Source: Diabrotica undecimpunctata | Taxonomy: Eukaryota; Arthropoda; Insecta; Coleoptera; Chrysomelidae | Length of the DNA: 64,000 nt | NCBI RefSeq assembly: GCF_040954645.1 | Contig: NC_092807.1 | Span: 81,727,017-81,791,016 of the forward strand | Direction: 5' to 3' | Part shown: piece by piece, positions 11,126 to 23,619 of the stretch | How the letters are laid out: each line of letters begins with the position of its first letter | Position numbering within the stretch: position 1 is the first letter of the stretch | Translations under genes and position numbers: made by a program | The notes under the pieces: generated by a model | What the model was told of the DNA's origin: nothing | The model's database searches: none | What the model saw: only the letters and a program-made list of their open reading frames with translations

Positions 11126-11925
11126 ATGGTCATCAACGTAAATGGTCCTTTTGTAGCTATAAGCTTTGAGGTTGAAATAAGAAGTGACATTCGCTGGCGG
11201 TTTTGTGTGAGAATATGTATCTTCCCGTATATAAGAACAAATGACAACAAAATCATATTAGATTGGTATCAAAAAGATACTGCATTCGGCAGATTTATAA
11301 ATTATTATTCCAATCATCCTAGAAATCAAAAATTCAACAAAATTATATCTATTAGAAATCGAGTAACGACAATATGCGATCGGAGTTTCCTAGATGCCAA
11401 TTTAAAAAAAATTTTTGAAATGTTTTTAAACACTGTCTACCCAAAACAGTAATTACTATTTAAATGGGAATAAGCCACAATTAAAGGTTAAAATACGTTT
11501 ATTGACGTTTCAATTTCCACTTCGGAAATCGTTCTCAAAATATAAACATTAGTGAGAAATATATTCTCAAAATATAAACTAATGTTTGTATTTTGAGAAC
11601 GATTTCCGAAGTGGAAATTGAAACGTCAATAAACGTATTTTAACCTTTAATTGTGGCTTATTCCCATTTAAATAGTAATTAACTTAAAATGCCACAAGAA
11701 AATAGCTTCAGAACAATATACCCAAAACATATATTAAAAAACTTATTTATAACACCCACTTTTATAATAGAGCTTTAATAAATATTCCGCAACCAGTTTC
11801 ATGCAAAAAAATACCTTACATAAAAAATTTATCAGACCAAATTGTCCCACTTTTTAAAACATTTCCGAACATTAAATTAGGACAGATTGGACGGACCAAC
11901 CGAAGAATCGATGTTAGACGAGAAG
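11126..11925 (+). pseudogene. Penelope-like element reverse transcriptase, C-terminal part
   Basis: The plus strand reads DWYQKDTAFGRFINYYSNHP and then RNRVTTICDRSF...MFLNTVYPKQ, the 'WY+KPT....NY.SNHP..NL...L..N.YP' pattern of Penelope-like element reverse transcriptases. A foldback insertion (11450-11681) interrupts it. Beyond the foldback it resumes with YNRALINIPQPVSCKKIPYI and LFKTFPNIKLGQIG. The family signature is convincing but the N-terminal half and GIY-YIG endonuclease are absent. Confidence 0.7.
11450..11681. repeat. Foldback element inserted in Penelope remnant
   Basis: Outer arms of about 100 bp are almost perfect inverted repeats (TAATTACTATTTAAATGGGA and its complement at the far end) around a short AT-rich centre. 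Each arm, read outward from the centre, contains TTGAGAA, a 7-8 bp stem, then GAAACGTC and AATAAACG. This arrangement resembles the hammerhead-like ends of Penelope elements elsewhere in this window. Confidence 0.9.
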
Positions 11926-11954
11926 AACATCGAAATGCCATCGAAAGGAGAGAA

Positions 11955-12215
11955 AAAACGTCATCTCTTTAACCGCATTAACCTTTTCTTGTTGTTTGAA
12001 ACGTTCTATGTGTTTGGCATTTTTTTCCTGTGGTAGCTTAGCTTCCTCCGTGGATATGTTAGTTGTTACTCTGGAATCCTCAGAGTCGTCTAACATTATT
12101 GCCACAAATTGGTCGCATTGCTCCTGTAGTGATCCTTTCTCAAGTTAAAATACTCCTTCTCCAACTTGGCTGCACCATACTAAAGACGACCAATAGTCAG
12201 AAATACGTATATACG
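11955..12215 (-). repeat. Dispersed gag-like repeat, copy 1
   Basis: The minus strand can be read LQEQCDQFVAIMLDDSEDSR then VTTNISTEEAKLPQEKNAKH. Close relatives lie at 12295-12510 (minus) and 25965-26140 (plus). The shared coding-like stretch suggests a fragment of a retroelement protein, but I do not recognise the family. Confidence 0.6.
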
Positions 12216-12294
12216 GTTGCCTTACATCTTAGACACATATTTTATTATATTTTTTTTGCTACTAACTCGCATTAAATTTTTTTTGGTACTTAAA

Positions 12295-12510
12295 ACGTTC
12301 TAAACGTTTGGCGTTCCTTTCCTCAGGTAGCATAGTTTCCTCTGTGGATGTATTAGTTGTTGCTCTGGAATCCTTAGAGTATTATAACATTATTGCCATA
12401 AATTAGTCACATTGCTCCTGTAGTTATCCTTTCCCAAGTTAACGTGCTCCTTCTCTAACTTGGCTGCACCGTACTAAAGAAAATCAATAGTCAGAAATAC
12501 GTATATACGT
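12295..12510 (-). repeat. Dispersed gag-like repeat, copy 2
   Basis: Same family and orientation as 11955-12215, with about 10-15 percent differences by eye and in-frame stops. The two copies form a direct pair about 340 bp apart. Confidence 0.6.
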
Positions 12511-13015
12511 TGCTATTATTATATTTCTTTTCCTTTGTTGCCAGCTGTATATGTTCCGTCCCATTATAATTTACTTCATGTTGTTTGTCGATTTTACTTT
12601 ATTATTTTAGATTGATATCGGTAATTCTTAAAGTTTAGGTAAATTAGCTTCCAGACATCTATTAAAAGATTAAAATGTTTATCAGTTTTACATATTTCTG
12701 GGGAAAATTTTTAGATAATAATCCCTCTCTTTAGAAATTAGGTAGTTTTAACATTTACAGTTAATCGAATCAAGCGGTCATTGTTTTCGTACCCGCTATG
12801 TATTTATGTATTTCTAAAAAGGACAATTCGTGCTTTCCCAATTTTATAGTTTTTAGAAACGCCCTCCCCTCCACTAGGGGCTTCTGTTAGACGTTTTGTA
12901 ATGTATTTTTAAGAGTAGCATTCGAAACTCAGTTCTGTACACACATTTAGTTTAGTCAATAAAAGTTCTATCAAAATTGTCGTCGTATATTATTTTAATT
13001 TGATAAAATATTGCG
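12511..13015. other. No recognisable gene
   Basis: AT-rich sequence with stops in all frames; nothing identified. Confidence 0.5.
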
Positions 13016-13055
13016 ATATTGTTCGGCTCACGATAAACTTACCGTGAGCCGAACA

Positions 13056-13059
<4 letters not shown>
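13016..13059. repeat. 17-bp perfect hairpin beside (TA)n
   Basis: ATATTGTTCGGCTCACG at 13016-13032 and its exact complement at 13043-13059 surround a 10-base loop. The GC-rich stem stands out in AT-rich DNA and merges directly into the (TA)n array. Confidence 0.85.
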
Positions 13060-13096
<37 letters not shown>

Positions 13097-13100
13097 CATA

Positions 13101-13165
<65 letters not shown>

Positions 13166-13169
13166 CATA

Positions 13170-13222
<53 letters not shown>
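13059..13222. repeat. (TA)n microsatellite
   Basis: About 160 bp of TA with two ATAACATATC interruptions, which suggest an internal duplication. Confidence 0.95.
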
Positions 13223-13227
<5 letters not shown>

Positions 13228-13259
13228 CACATAATAAAAGATTCAATAACGCAAGTAAC

Positions 13260-14572
13260 GAAATATGTAGGTAGGATCATATATTAATATCTTTAATATC
13301 TTTAATAAATAATAAATACGGAAACCAAATTCTTTTAAATGATGCTTACCTTAGAATATACAAAACGATTATTATCATTGCTGTAAAAAAACCAATTTCA
13401 TTGTCTTTTCCCCTCCTAACTCAACTCTTGATATAGTTGCAGTATTTATACAGTTCCAGATTATAAGTTTCTATTTATTTCTTTGACTTTGTTTGACCAC
13501 GTCCCGCTCTCTTTCATCTTAAATTTCCCTCGTGACGTTTTTTCGAAAAAAATTTTAGATTTTTTTTTATTATAAATAAAATATAATATTTTATTCATTC
13601 TGGTGATAAATTATTGCAGCAGTAAAATGATAAATACAAATTAACCATCTAAAAATGAGTGTTAACAAGCTAGTAGCCTAGAGATTATTCACACTTATCA
13701 CTTAAGTAATATCTATAAACATCTTCGCAAGTTGTCTCAAAACGCAGTCAAATAAAATAATTCATAAGAAGCATGAAGTAGTTTGATTTAACTAATAAGC
13801 TCGAAGCACTTCTAGTTCGGCCTCCCGTGGCAGTGATTGTAAATGTTCATGATTAAATTCAGCTAATTTACATTTGCTAATTATATAGACGATAGGAGGT
13901 GTTTCTGTATTGTAAATAAAGCGATAAATACCTACATAAAGTTTCTAACGAGATATCTTTGTGCAACAGTGCTGGGCTTAGAAACTATATAATTACGATA
14001 ATGTCATAAAAACTATTGTTTTGTGTTTTTAAATGCAGACAATATTTAAAAAATAATATAAAGCTAGTGGACAATAATTCCCTAAACGAGGTAAATAGAT
14101 AAGTGATAGCCAATGACTATTGGCCATCAGAACAATTGGAGTAGACAGTATACCGAAGAACTCTATTTAATAAATCAGACAAATTATAAAAAGATATAAG
14201 ATTACACACAGAAAAAGAAGAGTAACTAGGGTGACTCTAGTTACTGTAACTCGTCTGTGAGTGCTATGTAACAAATTATATGGCGTCCTAGTTGAGCGCT
14301 GAGACATGTCAAAGTTTTCAAATTTAAAGATGTTGAGAACCACTTGGGCATCAATTGCAGCAAATAAAAATAATGGAGATTGCAAAATACACGGCTAAAG
14401 GTAAAAAAGAGGCTTAATGATAAGAGTGACCACTAGAAATTTCAAGGATGAAACCGATCAATTCCAGTACAGAAAGAAAACTAATAAACAAAGTGTCAAG
14501 AATCTCGACTGAAAGTAAGGATTTGGGCGACAGGGAAGTGTAAAGAATAGACTTTATTATTTAACAGAAATA
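13260..14572. other. No recognisable gene
   Basis: AT-rich DNA. A stretch at 14425-14455 resembles the complement of 5643-5675, hinting at another dispersed repeat. No coding signature found. Confidence 0.5.
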
Positions 14573-14910
14573 CTCCATCTATTACGTCAATCATTATAGT
14601 GTTCTTAGTGTTTAGATATTTGTCCATGTAAAATTGGATCATCCAGTCTCCTCTTTTATTTCGTTCTTCTAGGCCAAAACAACTCGCGACACTGTCAATT
14701 GCTTTTCCTCATCCTACTTTTGCATTACAGTCGCCTATTATATGTATTTTCTGAGATTTAAATGATCGTAACACTTCTTTCAATGGTTCGTAAAATTCTT
14801 TAACCTTCCTTTCCTTTTTATTCGCTGTGGGAGCGTATAATTGAAATATTTTGATGTAGAAAGTTGCATTACGATTATTCATTCTAAGAATATTGTCAGG
14901 TTCATTACCG
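14573..14910 (-). pseudogene. RTE-type LINE endonuclease fragment
   Basis: The minus strand reads FQLYAPTANKKERKVKEFYE, then SQKIHIIGDCNAKVG and FGLEERNKRGDWMIQF. These are the 'YAPT', 'GDFNAKVG' and 'GLGERNERG' blocks of an RTE-type APE endonuclease, with GDFN changed to GDCN and one in-frame stop. It is a short dead fragment belonging to a different copy from 9517-10053. Confidence 0.8.
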
Positions 14911-14919
14911 ATTGTTTTA

Positions 14920-16316
14920 TTTTATTTTCTTAACCCGTAACCAGAAGGGTCAGATTTTTGAACAAAAATGGAAAGGTCTCGTCTCCAGATAATTGTATAT
15001 AAAACCTATGTTTGTCATTTTAAGGTTTTATATAAGTATTTAAAAATAAATAACCTTATTCGACGTTATCACTACGGCAAATAACATACTCATTGTTAAA
15101 ATGTCTTTAATTTATCAAAGAACAGAGAAAACTGCAAGTGACCATAATGGGTAAAATAAATTTGAAACATTTTAAAATATTGTCACGTAGTGGATAACTG
15201 TTAAATTAAAAAGGCGATTACATATAAAATCACTCACTTTCCTCATGTTCATGTTTCCTTGTTTAGTACAGGAATTTGAATTATTGCTATATTTTCTTGT
15301 ATAAGACGAATGTCGGCCCTCAGTTTGACACCGTCTAATAATATTTTTACGGTAGATATATTTTTTTATCTTCTGAATATTTGCTGCCAACATTTGACCT
15401 ATCTTCGTTTTTATCGATATTTACATCCGATAACTCTGAATTACTCTTGTGATTGGAATCAACACGTTTATTGTTTTTAAATATTTCTGAAACCTAGTTT
15501 CTTCAAAATCTTTGGCGGCCAAAACAGATATTTTTTGGAAGGAACTAGCCATAACTCACAATAACGTCTTAGTATTACGAACAGACAGGTGTCGTCTCAC
15601 TAACTACGATTACTTTATTTTATAAGTATCTTATATTTCAGGTATCAGTTCTCGTACTAATTCGAAATATAATTGAAGGGTAACTGACTAAACTTGTAGG
15701 TTACAAAAAATTAGAAATAATAAGAAATGTTTATTAAAGGCCGTCTCACAGACGAGATTTTTTCTGCTGAGGATTAAGAATCCGACACTATTTCTATGCT
15801 GCAGATCGTTGTCTCTATATCCCTAATATTAAAATATTGTGTTTTTTTGTTGAAAACTCTATCTCCAGGCCATCTCGACTCTCTAATTCTCAAAATATCA
15901 ACGTTTGTACATAAAGTGTGTGAACATTCCTTGTAAAAATTCTACTTATTAATTTTGCTATGTCAAGCTGGGGGATTCTTAGCACCCTCTGGTAACTTAA
16001 CACCTGCCCGCGAATAAAGGCAGTTTTTATCTTTTTCTGGCATGGTGAAACATGGTTGGTATTTTGAATTTCCAGGGAAAGAATTAATTGGGTAGTTGGG
16101 TAGTTGACCCTTGCTTTCCTAACATTGAATTCAGCCGGTCTAATGTAATGTACTGTAAAGAATATATTTGATAATAGTCTGGTCTAAAGGAGGGTTCTAT
16201 GCAATCATTAAAATGAGGGATTGAAACAGAAGTTCCACTTCTCTTTTATTTGACTGGATTCAATTTGGTGCCACAATATCGTTTTTCTTCATATTCTGGC
16301 AATAAGTAAATTTAAA
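14920..16316. other. No recognisable gene
   Basis: The minus-strand frame at 15172-15393 is short and has no signature. No repeat boundary was noticed. Confidence 0.5.
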
Positions 16317-16599
16317 GTCGGTCAGATAGTCAAGCGGGCTAGGCGGCCGATTCTCATTCGCTTCATTGTCGAATGGTTCAGTGGATGTGGGTTCAAGCCC
16401 CAGCTCGGTGTACGAATAAATAAAAAAGGCTAACGCAGCAGTTTAAAATTCTAGATGAATCTTCGGCTTAGTCTAGAATATGCTGGTGTCTGATCGGCCT
16501 ATGGTGACGGCGAAGAGTGACTGCTTGACACTCAAAAGAGGATTCGACCAATTTGCATGCCCTACAGAGACCGTAAAATGAGAAAATAAATGGCAAGGT

Positions 16600-16603
<4 letters not shown>
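16317..16603 (+). mobile_element. tRNA-derived SINE
   Basis: An RNA polymerase III A-box-like TAGTCAAGCGGG (16327-16338) and a canonical B box GGTTCAAGCC (16390-16399) head a body of about 200 bp, which ends directly in a (TA)n array. This is the standard tRNA-head/body/simple-repeat-tail layout of a SINE. The spacing between the boxes is longer than in a tRNA, and no cloverleaf is completed, so it is not a tRNA gene. Its LINE partner is not evident. Confidence 0.75.

Positions 16604-16688
<85 letters not shown>
16604..16688. repeat. (TA)n tail of the SINE
   Basis: An 85-bp pure TA array contiguous with the SINE 3' end. Confidence 0.95.
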
Positions 16689-16690
<2 letters not shown>

Positions 16691-16699
16691 TGGTGCGCC

Positions 16700-17146
16700 T
16701 GGGGGTTTTCACCTAGGATTAGAGTTACAGTGAATGAATTATTATGATCGATGTGGGATATTGTTTTTAAAACTATAAATTGCAATGTTTATCAAAAAAT
16801 TACAAAGTGTTATAAAAAATAAATGTTTGATATTATATTTTCACTTTAAACAGTATTTTTTTTATTTATCTTACCTGAGTAGACATATAGGAAAATTTTT
16901 CAAAGATACCTGTATAAAAATAGTAGTAGGGATCTCGAACAGGTAGGAAAACCTGGAGGGGAGAGCGGAGCGACAGCTGCTATGTACAATGGAATTTCTC
17001 GGCCAGCTTATAGTTTAATTATAAATGAAACGTACTCTATTGTGTACATTTAAAAAAATAATGTAATTAATTACGAATTATGAAAAGAAAAAAAAAATTA
17101 TAAGTACAAAATCTGTTTATTTAAATATACAACATTGTTGTCTACA
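16700..17146. other. 3' flank of the nuclease-like pseudogene
   Basis: AT-rich, with a short GC-richer stretch at 16940-17010. No terminal repeat matching the other side of the 17-21.5 kb gene was seen. Confidence 0.4.
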
Positions 17147-20100
17147 TCAAATAATATTTTCTTCTACTTCATCTATCTGTATAATGGGTGAAGAGTTGGA
17201 ACAACTATTTCCGCTGCACTGTAAACATGCTACACTGCAGTATAAACCACTTTTTCGGCATCCACACGCAGCTCCACATCCCTTTTTGCAATTACAAAAT
17301 AACATTTGCAATAAATTATCCGGGGCTGGTAATTGATTCATTGTTATTGGGATGTACATGTTATTGGAATACTTCCATCCCCAATTTTCAATAACTACGT
17401 CATTTCCTAGCCATATCTGAATTTGTAGGTACACTCTTTTAAGGTGCTCAAACGCTGCATCAGTTGTTGGAGGCAGTGATGACAAAAGAACACTCGTATT
17501 TTTGGCTGTTGCTTTTATAAAAGAATTGAACCTAAATGTATTTAAATCATGAGTTTTAGACGGAGCGCCATATAAACTCAAAATACATGCTACACCTGCT
17601 TGCAATATATTGTTGGGGTCTTCATTGATATTTTTGAATACTTTTACTGAGTCGTGTAAATCAATCCGTTTCTCAAAATTTTTGGCAAACTTAATTTTTT
17701 CTTTATTGAAAAACACAGAAGTAGTGTCACAACCCGTAAAGGCATGTAAAAAAAGAATATGTTCTTTACAATTTGGTAAAGATTTTTCTAAACATTTCGA
17801 TGAAAATATCTTCTGTTGAACTTTGCCTGGGGATGGTTTTAGAAAATATATTTCACGATCTTTTTCTACCAATGCCGTTAATATCACTAAGACATCGATA
17901 TCTTCTGAAACTATAACAACATCTTTTGATCCCAAATTCATTGCCGTCTCAACAATTAATTTGTCAGCATCGCTTTCCGCTTGGCATGTACATAAAAATA
18001 TTGTTGTCAGCTAGGTAATTTAATTCTCAACATTTCTATCAAGCGAATTGTATTTTTGCTATTTGTCAAAAATTTATCTTGAGCAATTTTTAAAGGCATA
18101 TGTTCATCAAATTCAATATCTGCACATTTATTTTTTAATTCGCGACGATTCCGTTTGGCTGATTTAATACTCTTTTTTATACCCATCAAATACCACGTAC
18201 GTGTTACTATTATAATTATTTTTTAAATATCTTACATAATGGTCACATATCATTGCAAACGTTTCATTTAATTGCCATTTACAACGATGTAGTAACATAC
18301 CTCCGTCAATAACATAATAGAGATTTTCTCCACTTTTTAAATTAATAGAAATTTCCGGAAATAATTCGTAAAATGTTGATTTTTTTTGTTTTTCGCAGTT
18401 CACTCTCTTCAAATAGAGCAAGTGAATACGGTGCCAATTCGTAATTCACATAATTTTTAAGTTCTTCGTCGGTTTTCTTTAAAACACAAATACGTTGAAA
18501 CAGCAGTAATGGGTCAACAGGAATAACCTCTTCATGAATTTTAATTTTGCTATTTTTCGCCAATAGAGAATTTATTTTATTTTCCTTGACAATTTTAATT
18601 CACGTAAATTTTGTCCCTCTGTTTTTTTCATTGCCTTCAAACCTACTTCAAAAGCATCGTAACAATTTATCTTTTTATCTCCAGTAATTCCAGTAGCAAT
18701 AGACATAATAGCATCTGTATCAGGAAAAGGGCTGTGTTGCTTGAAGAAATCCACTAATAATTTGACATCTGTATTATCCTTTTCTATTCTAGCATCTGTT
18801 GAATCAATATGTTGATGACTTTTGTTGAAAGACATGTCACAAAATTTTTCTATAGCTTCAATAATATCTTTACTGTGAATAACTCCTCTGATCCATTTAT
18901 ACACAACACTTTCAGTGGCACCACGTTTAAAAGGACCTCCTTCGACACTCATCCCTTTCATTAAAGTTTGCTCAATAGTCTGATCACTTGCAATGCCAGA
19001 AAAATAATTATCCGAACGCCTAGATGTGAAATATCCTGCCGAAAATTTTTGAAACTCCGTCGGGTCCATTTTATGCGTAATTCTTTCATATCTTGTAGAT
19101 AAATTGTGAAGCCTTCGCATAGGAAAAATGCCATGATGCATGAAATAATGGAATCATTAGCTCAATACTATACAAATGTAAATTCCAATCTCCCATACGG
19201 TCCGCAGGAATGAGGTCCTTCAATATTGTAACCATTCGAAAATAAGTAATCCATAGTTTTGAAGTTTTATTCTTATTTTCAAGCTCAAGTAGCTTATTTT
19301 CAAAAATTTTAGTAAGCGTTTGAAATCCGTGGTTTTCAGTTATTTCGGTGTAGTTGAACATTTCAAAAACCATAGAGTTATCTTTATCATTCAGTACATT
19401 TGCAAAACCTGTATTGTGTTCCATAAGATTTTTAAAAATTAATTGTGATAACGCTTGCTGTAATAAAGTATGAGCACGTACAGCTCTAACATACGCATAT
19501 CCAGATACTATGTGATCAATTGTATTTTCAGCATATAACGTAGAAAGAGCTTCTTTTATCCCACTTCCAGCCATAATATAACCAATAGATCCCATGTAAG
19601 ACATAAGAGTATGAAAAGAGCCTAGCCTCACAACAACTAATACTTCATCAGAAAAATGCATAGCAGAAGCAATATTTTGTGCTTTCATGTAAAGAGGTTG
19701 ATCGAATGTTAAAATGCATGTTCTCATATTCAATTTTTTAGCATTTTCTACGGAACTTTTCATAGTTGTGTAAATTGTGTTATAATCGCTTGGAGCTGCA
19801 TTAATAAAAGGCAAAAAAATTATCGATGACACATCAAAATCACGTGCATTAGTTAATAAATTCATAAATCCATTCCATCCGAAAAATTTGTTATTATATT
19901 TGAACTTCAAATACGTCCACAAAATATTTAATTGCCCATTTGTAGTAAATTTCTTGATATCCGGTATAATTTCAGGTAACTTAACTACTATCTTTGAAAA
20001 TCCTAAACCTGTAGAAGCTGGATATATTTGCAGAGGGATATTTCCGTGTTTGATAAATTCAGATTCTGGTGGTAGTTGCTTCAGACGCTTAATCAGGCCA

Positions 20101-21547
20101 TCGAGGTTGTATACCATCTCTTGGAGTAACTATTTCAATGCTTCCCATATAATGGAACGTTCCCTTACCATCAATAGTGTTTATATTAAAATCAGCATTA
20201 TCATGCACAAATTGAACGAAAGTGCCAGGTTTTATTTCTGGTGGAGCTGTAAAAGTTGCTGATGCTTCGTATAATGTAGCCTCTTTGTACGAAGCACAGA
20301 AGCCTAAAATATGACATATATTTATTACTTTTTTAGAGCCAAATTTCCTATGAAACATCACAGCCAAAGTAATATGAAGTGGCGATAAAAAAGATCTTGG
20401 TCGTACAGCTGATATAATTGCATGAGCTATCGATTTACATTTCTTCTCATATCTCGGAATTGTTTTTGCATTATTTTTCTTATCTCTTAATATCATTTCA
20501 GATAGTAACAAATTTAAAGATGTTGGAATTGATTCATCAACATATTGAAGCATTTTGTCACTTGGCGTATAATTTTCATTATCGTACACTTGAGGTCTTA
20601 TATCTCTCCGAATAATTTCGCTCGCCGCTTTCAGAATATGAAATTCTTCTTCTTCTTCTTCTTTACTATTATATTTTTGATTGTACCAATTTTCTGTTTA
20701 CATCATGGTTAATTTTTTTAAAGCATATAATGGTATTGGACCCAAATTTAGTTGAAATGATAATATCATCGTAAAATCGATCTATTAGTCGTTTTTTAAT
20801 AGTTTTTTCATCCGGGATATGCTCTGTAGTGATGACGTTTTTCAACTCTTGCATGGTAAATTGGCAATCATCATTCTCTTCTATGTACTTGTATATTTGC
20901 TCCATTGCTGCATCTACCATCGAAATTTTTGGATTAATTTTCTTTTCAACATTACTGAGGTGAATTGAATTTTTCAGCAAATTATAACAATCCGAATGAT
21001 ACTTTGCTGCAAGTGTCTGTAAGTCGGTTATACCAGAAATCCTTTTATGGATATCTCGATAATAATCAGTTTTCTGGACGGCTATAAAATTCGTGAAGGA
21101 TTCATTTAAAGTTGGAGTGTTGATGTATGAAATCTGCCTACGCCGAGCTTTACCTATTTAATTTTGCTTCTTTTGTTTTATCAGCTTCTTGTCCGCAAAT
21201 AAAACAGTTTTTTTCCCAATTGAAGTTATTGAAATTCATGCTACTTCGAAGTTTTTTTTTCGAAGGCGTTAATGAGAGATTTTCACGAGCCTTATTTTTA
21301 GACACTCAAATATACTTTTTTTAATATATTTTTGTCGACAACTTGAATGAGCATAAACAAATTCAGTTTGTAGGTGAGGTAACAATCCATCTTGCCGTTC
21401 GGTTGAAGCAGCTTTTAAAGAGGTTACTCCTTTACCAATTTTTATAATTTCACCTAAATTTGAATATGTTTTGGAAGATGAACCCAGGTGTATACATATT
21501 ATGCAGCTATTTTCATCAGCCATGCTCTTAGCCGTTGGTTTATCCAT
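17147..21547 (-). pseudogene. Large PIN/FEN-like nuclease family protein with zinc clusters, decayed
   Basis: One gene of about 1,400 codons spread over several minus-strand frames. In order from 21547: a zinc-binding start (CIICIHLG...YAHSSCRQKY), a second cluster (CFICGQEAD) near 21200, HKRISGITDLQTLAAKYHSDC near 21030, and a long central region. Then comes GTFVQFVHDNADFNINT near 20210, a middle part (FLPFINAAPSDYNT, CILTFDQPLY) and RRSDNYFSGIASDQTIEQTL near 19010. A PIN/5'-nuclease-like core follows (YYVIDGGMLLHRCKW; ESDADKLIVET; SEDIDVLVILTAL; HAFTGCDTTS at about 17735), and finally a cysteine-rich tail (CNCKKGCGAACGC). This order matches a repetitive metazoan gene family of unknown role. 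At least eight frameshifts (near 21285, 21130, 20695, 20105, 19110, 18572, 18380 and 18005) make it inactive. The nuclease reading is from motifs. Confidence 0.65.
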
Positions 21548-21559
21548 TGTTCGAAATCT

Positions 21560-22490
21560 AAAAATAAATTAATATATAATTAATTGCATTTGATTCATTA
21601 TTTCTTTTTTTATTGAAACTGATCTTTAATTTTCGATTTATTTATTATTTAATTAATTCAATAATGAACTGTAGTTATCAATCTAATCACTTACCAAATT
21701 AAGCAATACGAAATAATTTGTAATAGTTCAATATAAAAACGTCGTCTTCAATACACCTTCCAGTAAAAAAATGTACAAGAATTTTTTACTAAAAAACCAA
21801 ATTTTAAAACCAAAACTTAATGCAAATGAACAGTGTTCCACACTCTAAATTAGGAAGATCTTTTCGGCTGAATATGCCGGGAATAGTCTTATAAAGATCT
21901 GGACCTCTGAAGGAACAGCTAAGGGTGACGGCAAAGGTACAAACCCAGTAGGGAACTACTCAATTCCTTTTTTATTATAAACCCCAACAAAAATAAAAAT
22001 GGATAATTCTTGATTCTGGATTTAACTTCTTAAGTAGGCTAAAAAGAACGTTCGTGTTAGAGTTCCTATTTACTCTAAATATAAAGTAGGGAAAAACACA
22101 AGGTTTATTAACCTTGAAAGATATTATAAAACAATTACTGGGAAGCTTGTATGAAAGCAAAAAACTTTTAATGATTTTGTAAATAGTGTGACCTTTGCAT
22201 GGTTTGAAAATATTTTAAGTAAAATGGATTGATTAAATAGATAATTTTAACGAAAAGCATGTTATAGATATATTTTCTAATATAAAAGAACGGTCTGAGA
22301 CAGAATATTTTTATAGATAGTTTTAATAGATATATAATTATATGTTTTTTAAGGCCGGAAAGTAAAATAGAAATTTGACATATAATTTTATCTTATTATA
22401 AAGTTCCAAGAAAATACCAAATCGTAATCAAAATTGAGCCAAAACAATAATAGTCAAAATAGTAGATTAATCTTAATAGACAAACTTAAA
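21560..22490. other. No gene; possible SINE-body fragment near 21855-21935
   Basis: A stretch at 21855-21935 shares blocks such as TTCGGCT, GAATATGC and GGTGACGGC with the 3' body of the SINE at 16317, so it may be an old relative. Otherwise AT-rich DNA; 21950-22490 could include LTR sequence of the Gypsy remnant, but no matching partner is present. Confidence 0.35.
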
Positions 22491-23605
22491 TTAATCTTCA
22501 TCTAAAGAAGAGGATGCCATGTCATCTACTATATTATCTAGAAGTAAATCCTTTATAAGAAATTGACCAATTCGTCTATTCGTCGAATTGCCTTTTAGTT
22601 CATACACTAAAGGAGATATTACTCGAACGACAGTACAGGGAAAATATTTCTGGCATAACTTAGCAGAAATGGCATTACCCTTACTCGACTTTACAAAATT
22701 TTGTTTCAATACTCGATCGCCAACAAAGAATCGCATGTCTCGTTTCCTCAAATTATACTGGCTCTGATTTCTAAGGTAGGAAGCTTTCAACTTCTTCCTA
22801 ATGCCAGCAAAGATTTAAGTTAAATTTTGGAGATCATCCATACAATGAAGTTTTTCCGAAACTTGAGGAAGAGTTGCTAAATTTTCAGAAATTAATCCAA
22901 AATATTCACCTGACAAAGGAACATGCCTACCAAAATTAATATAAGCTGGAGAACATTGAGTGACTTCATGAACAGAAGTTCGAATGGCTTGAGCGACTGA
23001 ATGAATATACTGATCCCAAGCTCTGTGATATATGATCAGAGTAGGTATAAGATAGAAGAGCAGTAAAACAATGCTACGATTTACACGTTCAGTGTGATTA
23101 GCTTGCGGATGATAAGATGCATTATAGAAAATCTTTTGGACCTTATATTTATTTAAAAGATCTTTAAAGGCTTTGGAAATGAATTGTGGACCATTCTCAC
23201 ACGAAACTATTTGCGGAGTACCAAAAAGCAAGAAAACTCGTTACTCTAAGAATTTCAAAATGGCTGGAGTTGTAGCCTTTCGAAGAGAATAAACTAAAGG
23301 AAATTTGGTGAAGTAATCGACAACTACCAAACAATTCGTATTACCTGAATAACTACGTGGATACGGTCCAATAAGGTCTAAAGAGATCATTTGCCAAGGA
23401 AAATTAATGTTCCTAAACGAACCCATTAATCCAGCTTGAGGTAGGTTTGCATGTTGCACAAACTCTACATCTCGAGATGTATTTCTCAACTGAGTTGCGC
23501 AAAACAGGTCAGTAATATAGCTCAGCGATCTTACTAAATGTTTTGTAGAAACCAAAGTGACCTGATGTTACATCATCATGAAAGGTTTTCAATACTGCAA
23601 CACAC
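22491..23605 (-). pseudogene. Ty3/Gypsy retrotransposon integrase fragment
   Basis: Integrase of an LTR retrotransposon of the Ty3/Gypsy type. From 23605: the zinc-binding HHCC domain (FHDDVTSGHFGFYKTF ... SRCRVCATC), then the catalytic core with ISLDLIGPYPRSY (first Asp), CENGPQF where the second Asp is replaced by Glu, and NHTERVNRS with the Glu. A C-terminal region follows (DRVLKQNF...CTVVRVISPLVYEL). All parts lie in one frame with three in-frame stops (in YY*P, near 23240 and near 22812), so it is a recent-looking but dead fragment. Protease, reverse transcriptase and LTRs were not found. Confidence 0.85.
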
Positions 23606-23619
23606 TAAACTACAAAATT

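Noticed and set aside
16327..16399. Possible tRNA gene (A and B box present)
   Set aside because: Box spacing is too long, no acceptor stem or anticodon arm can be closed, and the sequence continues into a SINE body with a TA tail.
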